Part shown: piece after piece, positions 1 to 6,886 of the stretch
Numbering within the stretch: the first letter of the stretch is position 1
Layout: each line of letters starts with the position of its first letter
Origin: JBJHCA01 sp050485785
Lineage (GTDB): Bacteria > Bacteroidota > Bacteroidia > Chitinophagales > Saprospiraceae
Assembly (NCBI GenBank): GCA_050485785.1
Contig: JBJHCA010000077.1
Location: 1 to 15,135 of the forward strand
Direction of reading: 5' to 3'
DNA length: 15,135 bases
Position numbers and translations under genes: made by a program
The notes under the pieces: model-generated
Database searches by the model: none
Seen by the model: the letters and a program-made list of their open reading frames with translations, nothing else
What the model was told of the DNA's origin: nothing

Positions 1-611
1 GAGTTGACACCGTTCCGTTTTACATTAAGTCGAAACTGGTGCCGGGTGCGGAGTTGATGCCATATCCCGCCTTGTTTTCGTTTCTTGAGCCACTGGCCCT
101 AGAACTTGGCGGCATGACCGGTTCGCATGCCCGGCAAAAAGACAGGGATGTGTTTTTTAATAAGGTCAATAACTTTGCAGTAGCACCGGTAATTTGTTAT
201 GAGTCGGTGTACGGTGAATACAGCAGTGAGTATGTTAAACGCGGTGCCAACCTGATAATGATTGTAACCAATGACGGATGGTGGGATAATACCGCTGGAC
301 ATGTACAACATCTTCAACTGGGTGCTATGCGTGCGGTAGAACTGAGGCGAAGTATTGCCCGAAGCGCCAATACGGGCATTTCAGGATTTATTGATCAGCG
401 AGGCAACCTTCACCTGCCCACACAGTACGGCGAAGAAGCTATTGTGGTGATGGAGATCAAGGCCAATACCGGACAAACTTTTTATGTGGAATGGGGCGAC
501 ATGATAGGTCGGTTGAGCGGATTTCTTGCTGTTATTCTCATTCTGGTCAGTATTGCCCGGAATCGGGAAGCCGTGCGTAGGCTTAAGAAAAAGCCCGGAA
601 ACGACAATTAA
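1..611 (+). CDS. lnt: Apolipoprotein N-acyltransferase Lnt, C-terminal part
   Basis: This inner-membrane enzyme adds the third acyl chain to the N-terminal cysteine of lipoproteins after signal peptidase II cleavage. The frame is open from base 3 with no start, so the gene begins outside the window. The visible part is the end of the nitrilase-fold domain plus the last membrane helix. The motif YIKSKLVPGAE at 21-53 carries the catalytic Lys (codon 27-29, like E. coli K335) and the conserved Glu (51-53, like E343). The nucleophile is in VICYES, with Cys encoded at 195-197. NDGWWDNTAGHVQHLQLG follows, then a hydrophobic helix near the end (GFLAVILILVSIA) and a basic tail. All catalytic residues that can be checked are intact. 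The E. coli E267 region lies upstream and is not visible. The next gene starts 18 bp later on the same strand, so co-transcription is likely. Confidence 0.95.
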   Translation, partial: VDTVPFYIKSKLVPGAELMPYPALFSFLEPLALELGGMTGSHARQKDRDVFFNKVNNFAVAPVICYESVYGEYSSEYVKRGANLIMIVTNDGWWDNTAGHVQHLQLGAMRAVELRRSIARSANTGISGFIDQRGNLHLPTQYGEEAIVVMEIKANTGQTFYVEWGDMIGRLSGFLAVILILVSIARNREAVRRLKKKPGNDN

Positions 612-629
612 CTTCTATAGTACAGAACC

Positions 630-1889
630 ATGAAAAAACCTGCAACAGGCCATCCTGAAAGTGAAATGATGTCATTCGGGTATGACGCGGGTGCCGTGCT
701 TCATGCCATTAAACAACCGCTGTTCAGTGTTTCTTCCTTTGAATTTGGTTCAGCCGAAGAAGCAAAATTGTTTTTCAGCCGCAGCAGTGGTCAAACTCCC
801 GGCAGCGATGAAGAGGGCTTTATTTACAGCAGATTGGCCAGCCCAAACGTAAGCCTGTTCGAAAAACGTCTCAGTCTTTATGAAGGCACAGAAGCCTGTG
901 CGGCTTTTGACAGTGGAATGGCCGCCATTACCACCACGCTGATGCAGTTCTTACGTCCCGGAGATGTTTTGTTGACCAGCCTACCGCTATACGGGGGTAC
1001 CGACTTTCTGGTCAAGAAGATACTACCCGTCTATGGTGTGGATGTCCGTCATTTGTCTCCGGGAACCACACCACAAAAAGCTATCCAAAAAATTGAAGAC
1101 AACAAGCTTGGCGATCGCCTTGCCATGATCTATATCGAGAGTCCGGCCAATCCCACCAACTTTATGATTGACATTGCTATGTACCGAGCATTGGCTGACC
1201 GCTATTCCACTGTTGAAAAGCCCGTACTGCTGGCTATGGATAATACATATTTGGGGCCGTTGTGGCAAAAGCCGGCTGTGCATAGGGTGGACCTGGTGCT
1301 TTATTCTGCCACCAAATACCTGGGCGGGCACAGCGATCTGGTGGCCGGTGCATGCTGTGGCAGCGAATTGCTGATCAAACAGGTGAAGCGTTTGAGAAAG
1401 TATTTTGGCAGCATTCTACAGCCCCAGACTGCATGGATGCTCAACAGAAGCCTCGAAACGCTCAAGGTGCGCATGGAGGCACAGCAGAATTCTGCAGACC
1501 GGGTTGCCCGGTTTCTGAATGAACACCCAGCCGTGGAGCGCGTGTATTACCCCGGCTTACTGACTGAAAAGGATGGTGAGCAATTCCGGATTTTCCACGA
1601 ACAATGCCTTGGTGCAGGAGCAATGATATCCATGGATGTCAAAGGCGGAGAGCCAGAGGCATTCAGATTGCTGAACGCTCTCAGAAGGTTTAAACTGGCT
1701 GTGAGCCTGGGCAGCACCGAAAGCCTTGCTCAGCATCCGTTCACCATGACTCATGCCAATGTGGATGATGCGGATAAAATCCAATACGGTATTTCACCGG
1801 CCCTCATTCGCCTATCAATCGGGCTGGAACATCCCGATGATCTGATTGCCGATCTTAAACAGAGCCTTGAAGCCATAGCTACAGGGTGA
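630..1889 (+). CDS. PLP-dependent enzyme of the cystathionine gamma-synthase family
   Basis: This 419-residue cytosolic fold-type I PLP enzyme belongs to the Cys/Met metabolism family, which makes or breaks gamma-C-S bonds. Visible motifs are YSRLASPN (66-73, phosphate contact from the partner subunit), LYGGTDF (120-126, the stacking Tyr), MDNTY with Asp204 for the pyridine nitrogen, SATKYLGGHSD with the Schiff-base Lys229, SLGSTESL, and Arg394 in IRLSIGLEHPDD for the substrate carboxylate. The N-terminus HPESEMMSFGY and the spacer around 50-63 resemble a subfamily of about 420-430 residues usually named only 'cystathionine gamma-synthase family protein'. The active-site Cys of classical methionine gamma-lyase (Cys116 in Pseudomonas, in LYGCT) is Gly here, so a lyase call is not justified. 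The exact substrate (cystathionine, methionine or an acylhomoserine) is unknown. It probably shares a transcript with lnt, and no promoter box is seen in the 18-bp gap. Confidence 0.9.
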   Translation: MKKPATGHPESEMMSFGYDAGAVLHAIKQPLFSVSSFEFGSAEEAKLFFSRSSGQTPGSDEEGFIYSRLASPNVSLFEKRLSLYEGTEACAAFDSGMAAITTTLMQFLRPGDVLLTSLPLYGGTDFLVKKILPVYGVDVRHLSPGTTPQKAIQKIEDNKLGDRLAMIYIESPANPTNFMIDIAMYRALADRYSTVEKPVLLAMDNTYLGPLWQKPAVHRVDLVLYSATKYLGGHSDLVAGACCGSELLIKQVKRLRKYFGSILQPQTAWMLNRSLETLKVRMEAQQNSADRVARFLNEHPAVERVYYPGLLTEKDGEQFRIFHEQCLGAGAMISMDVKGGEPEAFRLLNALRRFKLAVSLGSTESLAQHPFTMTHANVDDADKIQYGISPALIRLSIGLEHPDDLIADLKQSLEAIATG

Positions 1890-2037
1890 TTTTGCAGCTG
1901 TGTTGTGATTGGAAATGTTTTAAAACAACACCAAATACACAATGCAGCGGGCTGGAGTGCGTTAATAAAGCCGTAACATTTCATTAACTAAAACTGCGGC
2001 ATAGAAAAAAGATCTACATCAATAACGGAACATAGTA

Positions 2038-2475
2038 ATGTTTGTGAGGTCTTTTTGTTTTTTGGCCGTGATGTGTTCAACGGCAATTCCCACTTTTAGC
2101 CAGACACTTGCAGAACAGGTGATCAAATTGCCTCAGTTTTTTATGCCTCCTCTAGAATTGGAATCTCCGGAACTTTATCAAGTGAGATGTTTTGATTCCG
2201 GACAAAATGCGGTGCCTCTTTCTCATCATGCTTTTCTGGATGTTATTACCCGGTGTGAGTGCTATACCAACAATGACAGTATGGAGTTACTGTTTACCTA
2301 TGTTCGTCTTAGCCCAATTTTATGGGAAAGAACGGACCATCGTGACCATGGCAGATCGCGCCTTTTTGTTGACAAACCCGGACAGATTTTTAAAACCGAT
2401 ACCGCAGTTAAGTTAGCCGGACATTATTCGGAAGGCAAAGTGGTGCAGTACTACAAGTTGCATCCATGCCAGTAA
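2038..2475 (+). CDS. Small secreted protein of unknown function
   Basis: I do not recognise this family. The 145-residue product starts with a convincing signal peptide (MFVRSFCFLAVMCSTAIPTFSQ), with likely cleavage near residue 22. There is no lipobox, so it is probably periplasmic or released. The mature part is about 120 residues with no membrane helix. It contains four cysteines, CF, CEC and the penultimate C in HPCQ, which could form disulfides after export. The ATG at 2038 places the signal peptide exactly at the N-terminus, which is the main argument that the frame is real. The gene stands alone, 148 bp after the PLP enzyme gene, and is followed by a strong terminator at about 2538-2582. 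No promoter box is clear upstream. A competing plus-strand frame at 2192-2416 has no start or composition to support it. Confidence 0.6.
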   Translation: MFVRSFCFLAVMCSTAIPTFSQTLAEQVIKLPQFFMPPLELESPELYQVRCFDSGQNAVPLSHHAFLDVITRCECYTNNDSMELLFTYVRLSPILWERTDHRDHGRSRLFVDKPGQIFKTDTAVKLAGHYSEGKVVQYYKLHPCQ

Positions 2476-2535
2476 AAATATTGCTTTAAGTTGATTGGGT
2501 TGTTTGTGATGCACACACTACACTAGTATTTGTGC

Positions 2536-2582
2536 GGCCCCTGCTCCAAAGGGATTATTCCCGGGGGCAGGGGATTTTTTTT
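2536..2582 (+). terminator. Rho-independent terminator after the secreted-protein gene
   Basis: The left arm CCCCTGCTCC (2538-2547) pairs with GGGGCAGGGG (2564-2573) over 10 bp with one G-T pair. The loop itself contains GGG/CCC that can stack further. After one A, a run of eight T (2575-2582) follows. The T-run lies on the plus-strand 3' side, so it ends plus-strand transcripts from 2038-2475 and does not serve the oppositely oriented XRE gene ending at 2684. Confidence 0.85.
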
Positions 2583-2683
2583 GCATTTTACCGGCTTAGG
2601 ATAGCATCTGTTCGAGTTTTACTCTTGATTGAGGTGAATGATGGCCAAAAATCAAATTTCCGTGTCCAGTTGAGTGGTTTACC

Positions 2684-3433
2684 TTATAATTTGCGGTACA
2701 GCGTTTCCACTTTGCGCTGTATCTCGTCAATGCGGTGGTCGTGATATTGATCAAAGGATTGTTTTGGATCGTCAAAACTGATGTGGCAGCGGTACTTCCA
2801 AACTTCAGCCACATCCTGCCACAGAATGGACGCTTCGGGATAGACCGGGTTGTCGGAAACCAGCCTGAGTCTGTTGTGGTCGGGTTCGTTAAAAACGCGT
2901 TTATAAACAATGCCGTCAGGCCGTGCAACGATAACATAGGTACTGCCGGATTTGATCTGCCTGAGCTGCTCGACAAATTCGCAAATAACCACAGTACCCG
3001 GCTGCATAGGCAGCATGGAATCACCGTGAATTTCAAATCCTCTGTAGGTGCCGCTTTCCAGTCCGGGGATTTTAAGCTTGGGTAACTCTTTGATGTAAGT
3101 TGGTTCTTTGAAGTTTTCCACATATCCGGCTTCGGCTTTTACATTCACCAGTTCAATCCATGACTTATTGGTGGCATCCACTGTGAGACTCAGTACCCGG
3201 AGCTTACCTGAACCGCCTTGATAAGGAGATTCATATTCCAGCGGAATGGTGAGCAAATCGTCTATAGTGCATTGAAAAAATGCGGCCAGCATTATGAGCA
3301 TAGCAGTGGAAGGTTCGGCACTACCGCGTTCCCACCCACTGAGGGTTGTGCGTGGAATCTGGAAAGTATCAGCCAGTTGTTGCTGACTCAACTTGCGCTG
3401 GCTTCTGAGGAATTTTATGTTTTGTGCTAACAT
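2684..3433 (-). CDS. XRE-family repressor with S24 (LexA-like) self-cleavage domain
   Basis: This 249-residue transcription regulator has an N-terminal helix-turn-helix (about 1-65; SQQQLADTF-QIPRTTLSGWERG is the canonical XRE pattern) and a C-terminal S24 peptidase/LexA fold (about 95-215). The catalytic pair is visible as Ser139 in HGDSMLPM and Lys178 in VYKRV. An Ala-Gly dipeptide at 102-103 (KAEAGY) sits where LexA/CI-type proteins cleave themselves. A charged tail (about 225-249) follows. Such proteins repress phage-like, stress or defence genes until cleaved. The start at 3433 is chosen over an in-frame upstream ATG at 3481, because the protein then begins MLAQNIKFLRSQ as XRE proteins do and the upstream 48 bp contain an operator-like inverted repeat array instead of coding sequence. 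No phage structural genes are nearby, so its targets are unknown beyond likely autoregulation. Confidence 0.9.
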   Translation of the reverse strand: MLAQNIKFLRSQRKLSQQQLADTFQIPRTTLSGWERGSAEPSTAMLIMLAAFFQCTIDDLLTIPLEYESPYQGGSGKLRVLSLTVDATNKSWIELVNVKAEAGYVENFKEPTYIKELPKLKIPGLESGTYRGFEIHGDSMLPMQPGTVVICEFVEQLRQIKSGSTYVIVARPDGIVYKRVFNEPDHNRLRLVSDNPVYPEASILWQDVAEVWKYRCHISFDDPKQSFDQYHDHRIDEIQRKVETLYRKL

Positions 3434-3440
3434 GCTGCAA

Positions 3441-3480
3441 TATACGGAAAATCCGTCACTCAATGACGGAATATGCAACA
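3441..3480 (-). promoter_or_regulatory. Operator-like inverted repeats before the XRE/S24 gene
   Basis: Three ACGGA/TCCGT half-sites are packed in 27 bp just upstream of the start codon. ACGGA-AAA-TCCGT (3444-3456) is a perfect 5-bp inverted repeat. It overlaps TCCGTCA-CTCAA-TGACGGA (3452-3470), a perfect 7-bp inverted repeat. Outer sequences TGCAATAT (3436-3443) and ATATGCA (3471-3477) add a looser symmetry. This arrangement immediately before a LexA-like repressor is what an autoregulatory operator looks like. Binding by this protein is inference. Confidence 0.65.
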
Positions 3481-3558
3481 TATATTTTGGAAGAAGGGAG
3501 TTAAAATGAGTTTATCGGGTTTAAAAGTCCGTTGTACCTGATGTGTTAGTACAGGCAG

Positions 3559-3679
3559 TTATAATGCTAATGTTTGTACTTCCCGAATGATTCGGTCCAG
3601 AACTTCAATATACAATCCAGCGGGCTTTGCCATGTACAGGCTCCGGCATAAAATTGATGGCTTTGATCATCTTTGACAT
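3559..3679 (-). pseudogene. Broken second copy of the Rpn nuclease 3' end
   Basis: The stretch just downstream of the Rpn gene stop repeats two blocks of that gene. Bases 3624-3679 match 3872-3927 (about 48 of 56 identical in the core) and read MSKMIKAINFMPEPVHGKAR, against SRMIKAIEFMPEPVQGKAR in the intact gene. Bases 3582-3606 match 3711-3735 (about 20 of 25) and read EVLDRIIREVQ, against EELDRIIREEEQ. The offset changes from 248 to 129, so about 119 bp between the blocks are missing, which shifts the frame; the first frame ends in a TGA soon after the first block. The second block ends in TAA at 3559-3561. I see no complete gene. It is best read as the decayed end of a tandem paralogue or a partial duplication. 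Confidence 0.75.
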
Positions 3680-3690
3680 GATGGATCAAT

Positions 3691-4596
3691 TTACCCGGTC
3701 TGTTCCTCTTCCCGGATGATGCGGTCTAGTTCTTCCTCGCTTAAACCAGTGGCTTTTGAAATAGTCTCAAGACTTACACCGAGCTTAAAGAAATTCAGGG
3801 CTGTTTTTATCTTGCCTTTCTCCATGCCTTTCTCCATGCCTTCCAGAATGAGTTCTTCGTATGCATTACGGGCTTTGCCTTGTACCGGCTCAGGCATAAA
3901 TTCTATGGCTTTGATCATCCTTGATTTGTTTTTTATCAGACTAAAAAAATAAACCAATACGGGTCGAATCTGGTTCCCGCTTTCATCGCTAAACGGGGAA
4001 AAGATGATACTCGCCTGTTTGATCAGGTATTCCTGGTCATGAGCATGCTTTAGCATTAAAAAAATGCCATTCCAAAAATCCGCCTGTCTTAGCAGTATAT
4101 CATGATCCGACATGGCCTGTAGATTGTGATATACGTATTCGAAGTCCGGTATATATTTCAGCACATTGGCATTCATGCCTTCATACAATGACCGATGGGT
4201 GTGATAATCCCACTTTTCCCTGCCATGATAGAACAATACCGGAATAATGGGTTTTAACTTTTTTGCTCCGTTTTTGATCTGATCCATCAAAGCCAGGAAA
4301 ATGTAATGTCCCTGCTGAACGGTGACGTATTTATCAGCTTTTGATTTGTGCTCCAGCAGGATAGATGCGTAAGCTGATGACTTGCCGGACCGAAGCTTCA
4401 CTTCGAACACCACGTCGGCTAAAAACTCCCTGAGGTCATGATTGACAAAGCTTTTGTTGGCGTGCTGGATTGTACTGAGGTCAAGTTGTGCCAACAAATC
4501 TTCCGGCAGGGTGACTTCAAAATACTCCCTGGCATTGTCCACATTGGCAAACATGGCTTTGATAAACCGGTCGTGCTTCTGATATTCTTTGCTCAT
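3691..4596 (-). CDS. Rpn-family PD-(D/E)XK nuclease / transposase-like protein
   Basis: This 301-residue protein has the architecture of the Rpn (recombination-promoting nuclease, YhgA-like) family. The N-terminal HDRFIKAMFANVDNAREYF is typical. The PD-(D/E)XK core is visible as Asp61 in ADVVFEVKL and Glu82-x-Lys84 in ILLEHKSK. The VLFYHGREKWD block (about 120-130) follows, with the usual C-terminal helical tail after residue 227. Family members cut DNA, and some have been reported to limit phage growth and to be held in check by small proteins translated from inside the gene. In this gene Met codons at 3918 (MIKAIEF) and in GMEKGMEKGK could serve such a product. The tail contains a perfect 12-bp tandem repeat. 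Catalytic residues appear intact. It lies next to a LexA-like repressor and a decayed copy of its own end. Target and physiological role are not shown by the sequence. Confidence 0.88.
   Translation of the reverse strand: MSKEYQKHDRFIKAMFANVDNAREYFEVTLPEDLLAQLDLSTIQHANKSFVNHDLREFLADVVFEVKLRSGKSSAYASILLEHKSKADKYVTVQQGHYIFLALMDQIKNGAKKLKPIIPVLFYHGREKWDYHTHRSLYEGMNANVLKYIPDFEYVYHNLQAMSDHDILLRQADFWNGIFLMLKHAHDQEYLIKQASIIFSPFSDESGNQIRPVLVYFFSLIKNKSRMIKAIEFMPEPVQGKARNAYEELILEGMEKGMEKGKIKTALNFFKLGVSLETISKATGLSEEELDRIIREEEQTG
3817..3840. repeat. 12-bp tandem repeat within the Rpn nuclease gene
   Basis: TTTCTCCATGCC occurs twice in perfect tandem (3817-3828 and 3829-3840), encoding GMEKGMEKG on the minus strand. 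The unit is a multiple of three, so slippage would add or remove four residues in frame. Similar EGMEKG stretches are common in tails of this family. Confidence 0.85.
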
Positions 4597-4753
4597 GAGG
4601 TGAATATAGGAGATATTTTATTATGATAGGTTAAATGAATTGGAAAATGGCTTGTATCGGTCTAACCAATGCATGACCCCGATATTTTTTTTACTCTGCC
4701 TTGATTCGAAATATGCAATCCGCCTACCTGCCTGTTAATCAAATCACATTTAA

Positions 4754-5701
4754 TCACATACTCCCTGGCTGAGCTTCCGGCGGCTTTGTATGGCTCAATG
4801 ACCTTGCTGGGAGACTAACCAGATAAACCCCGGCAAAAATGAGTACGGCACTCAACAGTTGTACGGGTTCAAAATGATCGCGTGCAGCAGCCAGTGCAAT
4901 GGCTGTAGCCAGTAAAGGCTGAAGGTAAATGTAAACACTCACTATACTGGGCTGTACCACACTGAGTGCATAAATGTTGAGCAGGTAAGTGAGAAATGTA
5001 ACTAATAACAGCACAAAAAGCACAAACATCCATATCCGCAACGGGAATGTATGCCACTCAACCTGCATGAGTTCGCCCAGGCCCGCGGGAAATACAAAAA
5101 CAAAACCGGAACAGAAAACCAGCTTGATCACCAGCCACGGATGGTATTTGAGCAGTAGTGGTTTTACCAGCACAAGATACACCGCGTAGGATGCTGCATT
5201 GATGAACACCAGAAGATCTCCCCTGAATCCGTCCAGCGAGGTATCCACACTGCCTTTGCTCAAAATGAGCCATACCGCTCCGGCCAGCCCGAGCGCAATG
5301 CCGGCAAGCCTGAGCAGCGTAATTCGCTGCCCTAAAATAATGGCTGACATAATTAGCACCAGCACAGGCGTTGATGTCATAATCAGCGAAGCATGAATGG
5401 GGGTGGTCCAGTTAAGTCCCTTAAAAAACAACAACTGATTGCAGGCTATGCCAAAAAACCCACAGGCAAACAAACGCCAGCGATCAGCCGAGGGAATGTC
5501 ACTCAGGCGGGATTTAAGCCCTGACATAAAACGCGGTGCAGGCAGCAGCAAAAACAATGCACAGGCAAAGCTCACCCGAAGTAGTATAAACCCGAAGGGC
5601 TCAATAAACTGCGGCATTACTTCCTTGGCAACGGTGTAATTGGCTGCATAGATGGCGTTTACCGCAAACAGGGCAACATGTGCCTTGATAACTGTGTTCA
5701 A
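4754..5701 (-). CDS. EamA/DMT-family membrane transporter
   Basis: The 315-residue product is an integral membrane protein with ten predicted hydrophobic helices arranged as two EamA repeats of five. The first runs from LFAVNAIYAANYTVAKEVM to about residue 150, and the second starts at about 160 (LLVFINAASYAVYLVLVKPLL). Members of the drug/metabolite transporter superfamily usually export small metabolites or amino acids, but the substrate cannot be read from sequence. The short polar C-terminus (SHTKPPEAQPGSM) is cytosolic by family topology. The only in-frame start that keeps the full first helix is TTG at 5701; a stop codon lies two codons upstream, so a non-ATG start is needed. It diverges from mutY with only 27 bp between the start codons. 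Confidence 0.9.
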   Translation of the reverse strand: MNTVIKAHVALFAVNAIYAANYTVAKEVMPQFIEPFGFILLRVSFACALFLLLPAPRFMSGLKSRLSDIPSADRWRLFACGFFGIACNQLLFFKGLNWTTPIHASLIMTSTPVLVLIMSAIILGQRITLLRLAGIALGLAGAVWLILSKGSVDTSLDGFRGDLLVFINAASYAVYLVLVKPLLLKYHPWLVIKLVFCSGFVFVFPAGLGELMQVEWHTFPLRIWMFVLFVLLLVTFLTYLLNIYALSVVQPSIVSVYIYLQPLLATAIALAAARDHFEPVQLLSAVLIFAGVYLVSLPARSLSHTKPPEAQPGSM

Positions 5702-5713
5702 TGCTTAATTTTG
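5685..5713 (+). promoter_or_regulatory. Bacteroidota-type promoter for the mutY-ssb-gldE-gldD-pdxH operon
   Basis: TAATTTTG (5706-5713) matches the TAnnTTTG -7 element perfectly and is followed by CCGC. TTG at 5685-5687, 18 bp upstream, fits the -33 element. The box ends 15 bp before the mutY ATG at 5729, giving a very short leader. The -33 element lies inside the first codons of the divergent transporter gene. Confidence 0.65.
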
Positions 5714-5728
5714 CCGCAATTTAACAGA

Positions 5729-6886
5729 ATGACCTCAATACCTCCGGATTTATTTAGTGCAGATGAAGTTGACATTGTCTGGTTTGGCCATAGCCTTATG
5801 CAATGGCACCGCCACCACAAACGCCCGCTGCCATGGAAAGGAGAAAGTGACCCTTACAAAATCTGGATCAGCGAGGTGGTATTGCAGCAAACCCGCGTTG
5901 AACAAGGCTTACCTTATTACCTCAAGCTGATTGACCGCTACCCCGATGTGCAATCTCTGGCAGATTCCACGGAGGATGAATTGTTTCGGATATGGGAAGG
6001 TCTGGGCTATTACCGGCGGGCAAAACTACTCCATCGGGCGGCACGTGTGATAGTGGATGAACATGGAGGAAAGTTTCCAGACACCTACCATGAAATCCTC
6101 TCTTTACCCGGGATTGGTGAATATACTGCCTCAGCTATAGCATCACTGGCCTTTGGCATGCCTTATGCAGTGGTTGATGGCAATGTTAAGCGAATACTCA
6201 GCCGCTTTTTTGGCATGCATTTGTCCACTGAGCGCAATCCCGGCAAACAAATACTCAAATCTCTGGCTCAGGCTGCCCTGGCTCACCACCCTTCGTGGCA
6301 ATATAATCAGGCTATAATGGATGCCGGAGCTACGGTCTGCAAACCCCGCCAACCTCACTGCGAAGGCTGTTGTTTTAAAGAACGCTGCTTTGCTTACGCC
6401 CACAGTTCATGGGACTCCCTTCCAAATGTCAACAAAAAGATATCAAGAAAAAAAAGAATCTTCCACTACCTGGTACTCCATGATAAACAGGGTTATCTGA
6501 TGAACAAAAGACCAGAGGGCGATATCTGGGCAGGCATGTACGACTTCAAACTTTTTGAGCTGACCGGCAGTGATACGCTTTCCGAAGCACAAAAAATGAT
6601 GGCTCAATATCTGAATGACAATTACCCGGAAACCGGGAAGTTCTGCGAAGTGGTTGGCCCGTATGAGCAGGCTTTAACCCACCGCGATATTGCATCGTAC
6701 TTTCACATTTGGACCCATGACAAACTGGATAACAAGCTTGCCCCGGAAATTGCCTTGTACGTTCCGTTTCAAGGCCGGCATGAAATAAGTATGCCCCGTA
6801 CAGTGAGAAAATTTGTGGAAAACAGCACATATTTATTAGATTTGTACAAATCTTCACAGCATACAAACAAGAACAATGATCAATAA
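5729..6886 (+). CDS. mutY: A/G-specific adenine DNA glycosylase MutY
   Basis: MutY removes adenine mispaired with 8-oxoguanine, starting base-excision repair. The 385-residue product shows Glu49 in ISEVVLQQTRV (E. coli Glu37) and the helix-hairpin-helix LPGIGEYTASAIA (126-138). It also has catalytic Asp150 in VVDGNVKRIL (E. coli Asp138). The [4Fe-4S] ligands are Cys204, 211, 214 and 220 with the exact C-x6-C-x2-C-x5-C spacing. A C-terminal NUDIX-like domain (from about 232, FHYLVLHDKQGYLMNKRPEGDIWAGMYDFKLFE) recognises 8-oxoG. Start: the ATG at 5729 (MTSIPPDLF) lies 16 bp after a TAnnTTTG box. An earlier in-frame ATG at 5678 would precede the promoter and lies inside the divergent gene. The stop overlaps the ssb start by 11 bp, suggesting coupled translation. 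Order mutY-ssb-gldE-gldD is conserved in gliding Bacteroidota. Confidence 0.97.
   Translation: MTSIPPDLFSADEVDIVWFGHSLMQWHRHHKRPLPWKGESDPYKIWISEVVLQQTRVEQGLPYYLKLIDRYPDVQSLADSTEDELFRIWEGLGYYRRAKLLHRAARVIVDEHGGKFPDTYHEILSLPGIGEYTASAIASLAFGMPYAVVDGNVKRILSRFFGMHLSTERNPGKQILKSLAQAALAHHPSWQYNQAIMDAGATVCKPRQPHCEGCCFKERCFAYAHSSWDSLPNVNKKISRKKRIFHYLVLHDKQGYLMNKRPEGDIWAGMYDFKLFELTGSDTLSEAQKMMAQYLNDNYPETGKFCEVVGPYEQALTHRDIASYFHIWTHDKLDNKLAPEIALYVPFQGRHEISMPRTVRKFVENSTYLLDLYKSSQHTNKNNDQ

Noticed and set aside
630..1889. Methionine gamma-lyase call for the PLP enzyme
   Set aside because: The characteristic active-site Cys is Gly (LYGGTDF), so only the broader family is supported.
1893..1955. Terminator from GTGTTGT / ACAACAC inverted repeat after the PLP enzyme gene
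   Set aside because: The 7-bp arms are far apart, AT-rich and not followed by a T-run.
2596..3123. A 175-codon minus-strand frame overlapping the XRE gene
   Set aside because: It is in another frame of the same strand, lacks family resemblance, and the XRE/S24 frame explains the region with catalytic residues intact.
2684..3433. True LexA (SOS master regulator)
   Set aside because: The DNA-binding domain is of XRE type, not the winged helix of LexA; only the C-terminal S24 domain is shared.
3434..3481. N-terminal extension of the XRE/S24 protein to the ATG at 3481
   Set aside because: The extra 16 residues do not fit the family N-terminus and coincide with the operator-like inverted repeats.
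2684..4596. Prophage
   Set aside because: A LexA-like repressor and a nuclease are present, but there are no integrase, terminase, capsid or tail genes, and no attachment repeats were seen.
5678..5728. Earlier mutY start at 5678
   Set aside because: It would lie inside the divergent transporter gene and before the best promoter box, and the added residues (MCLDNCVQC...) do not resemble MutY.
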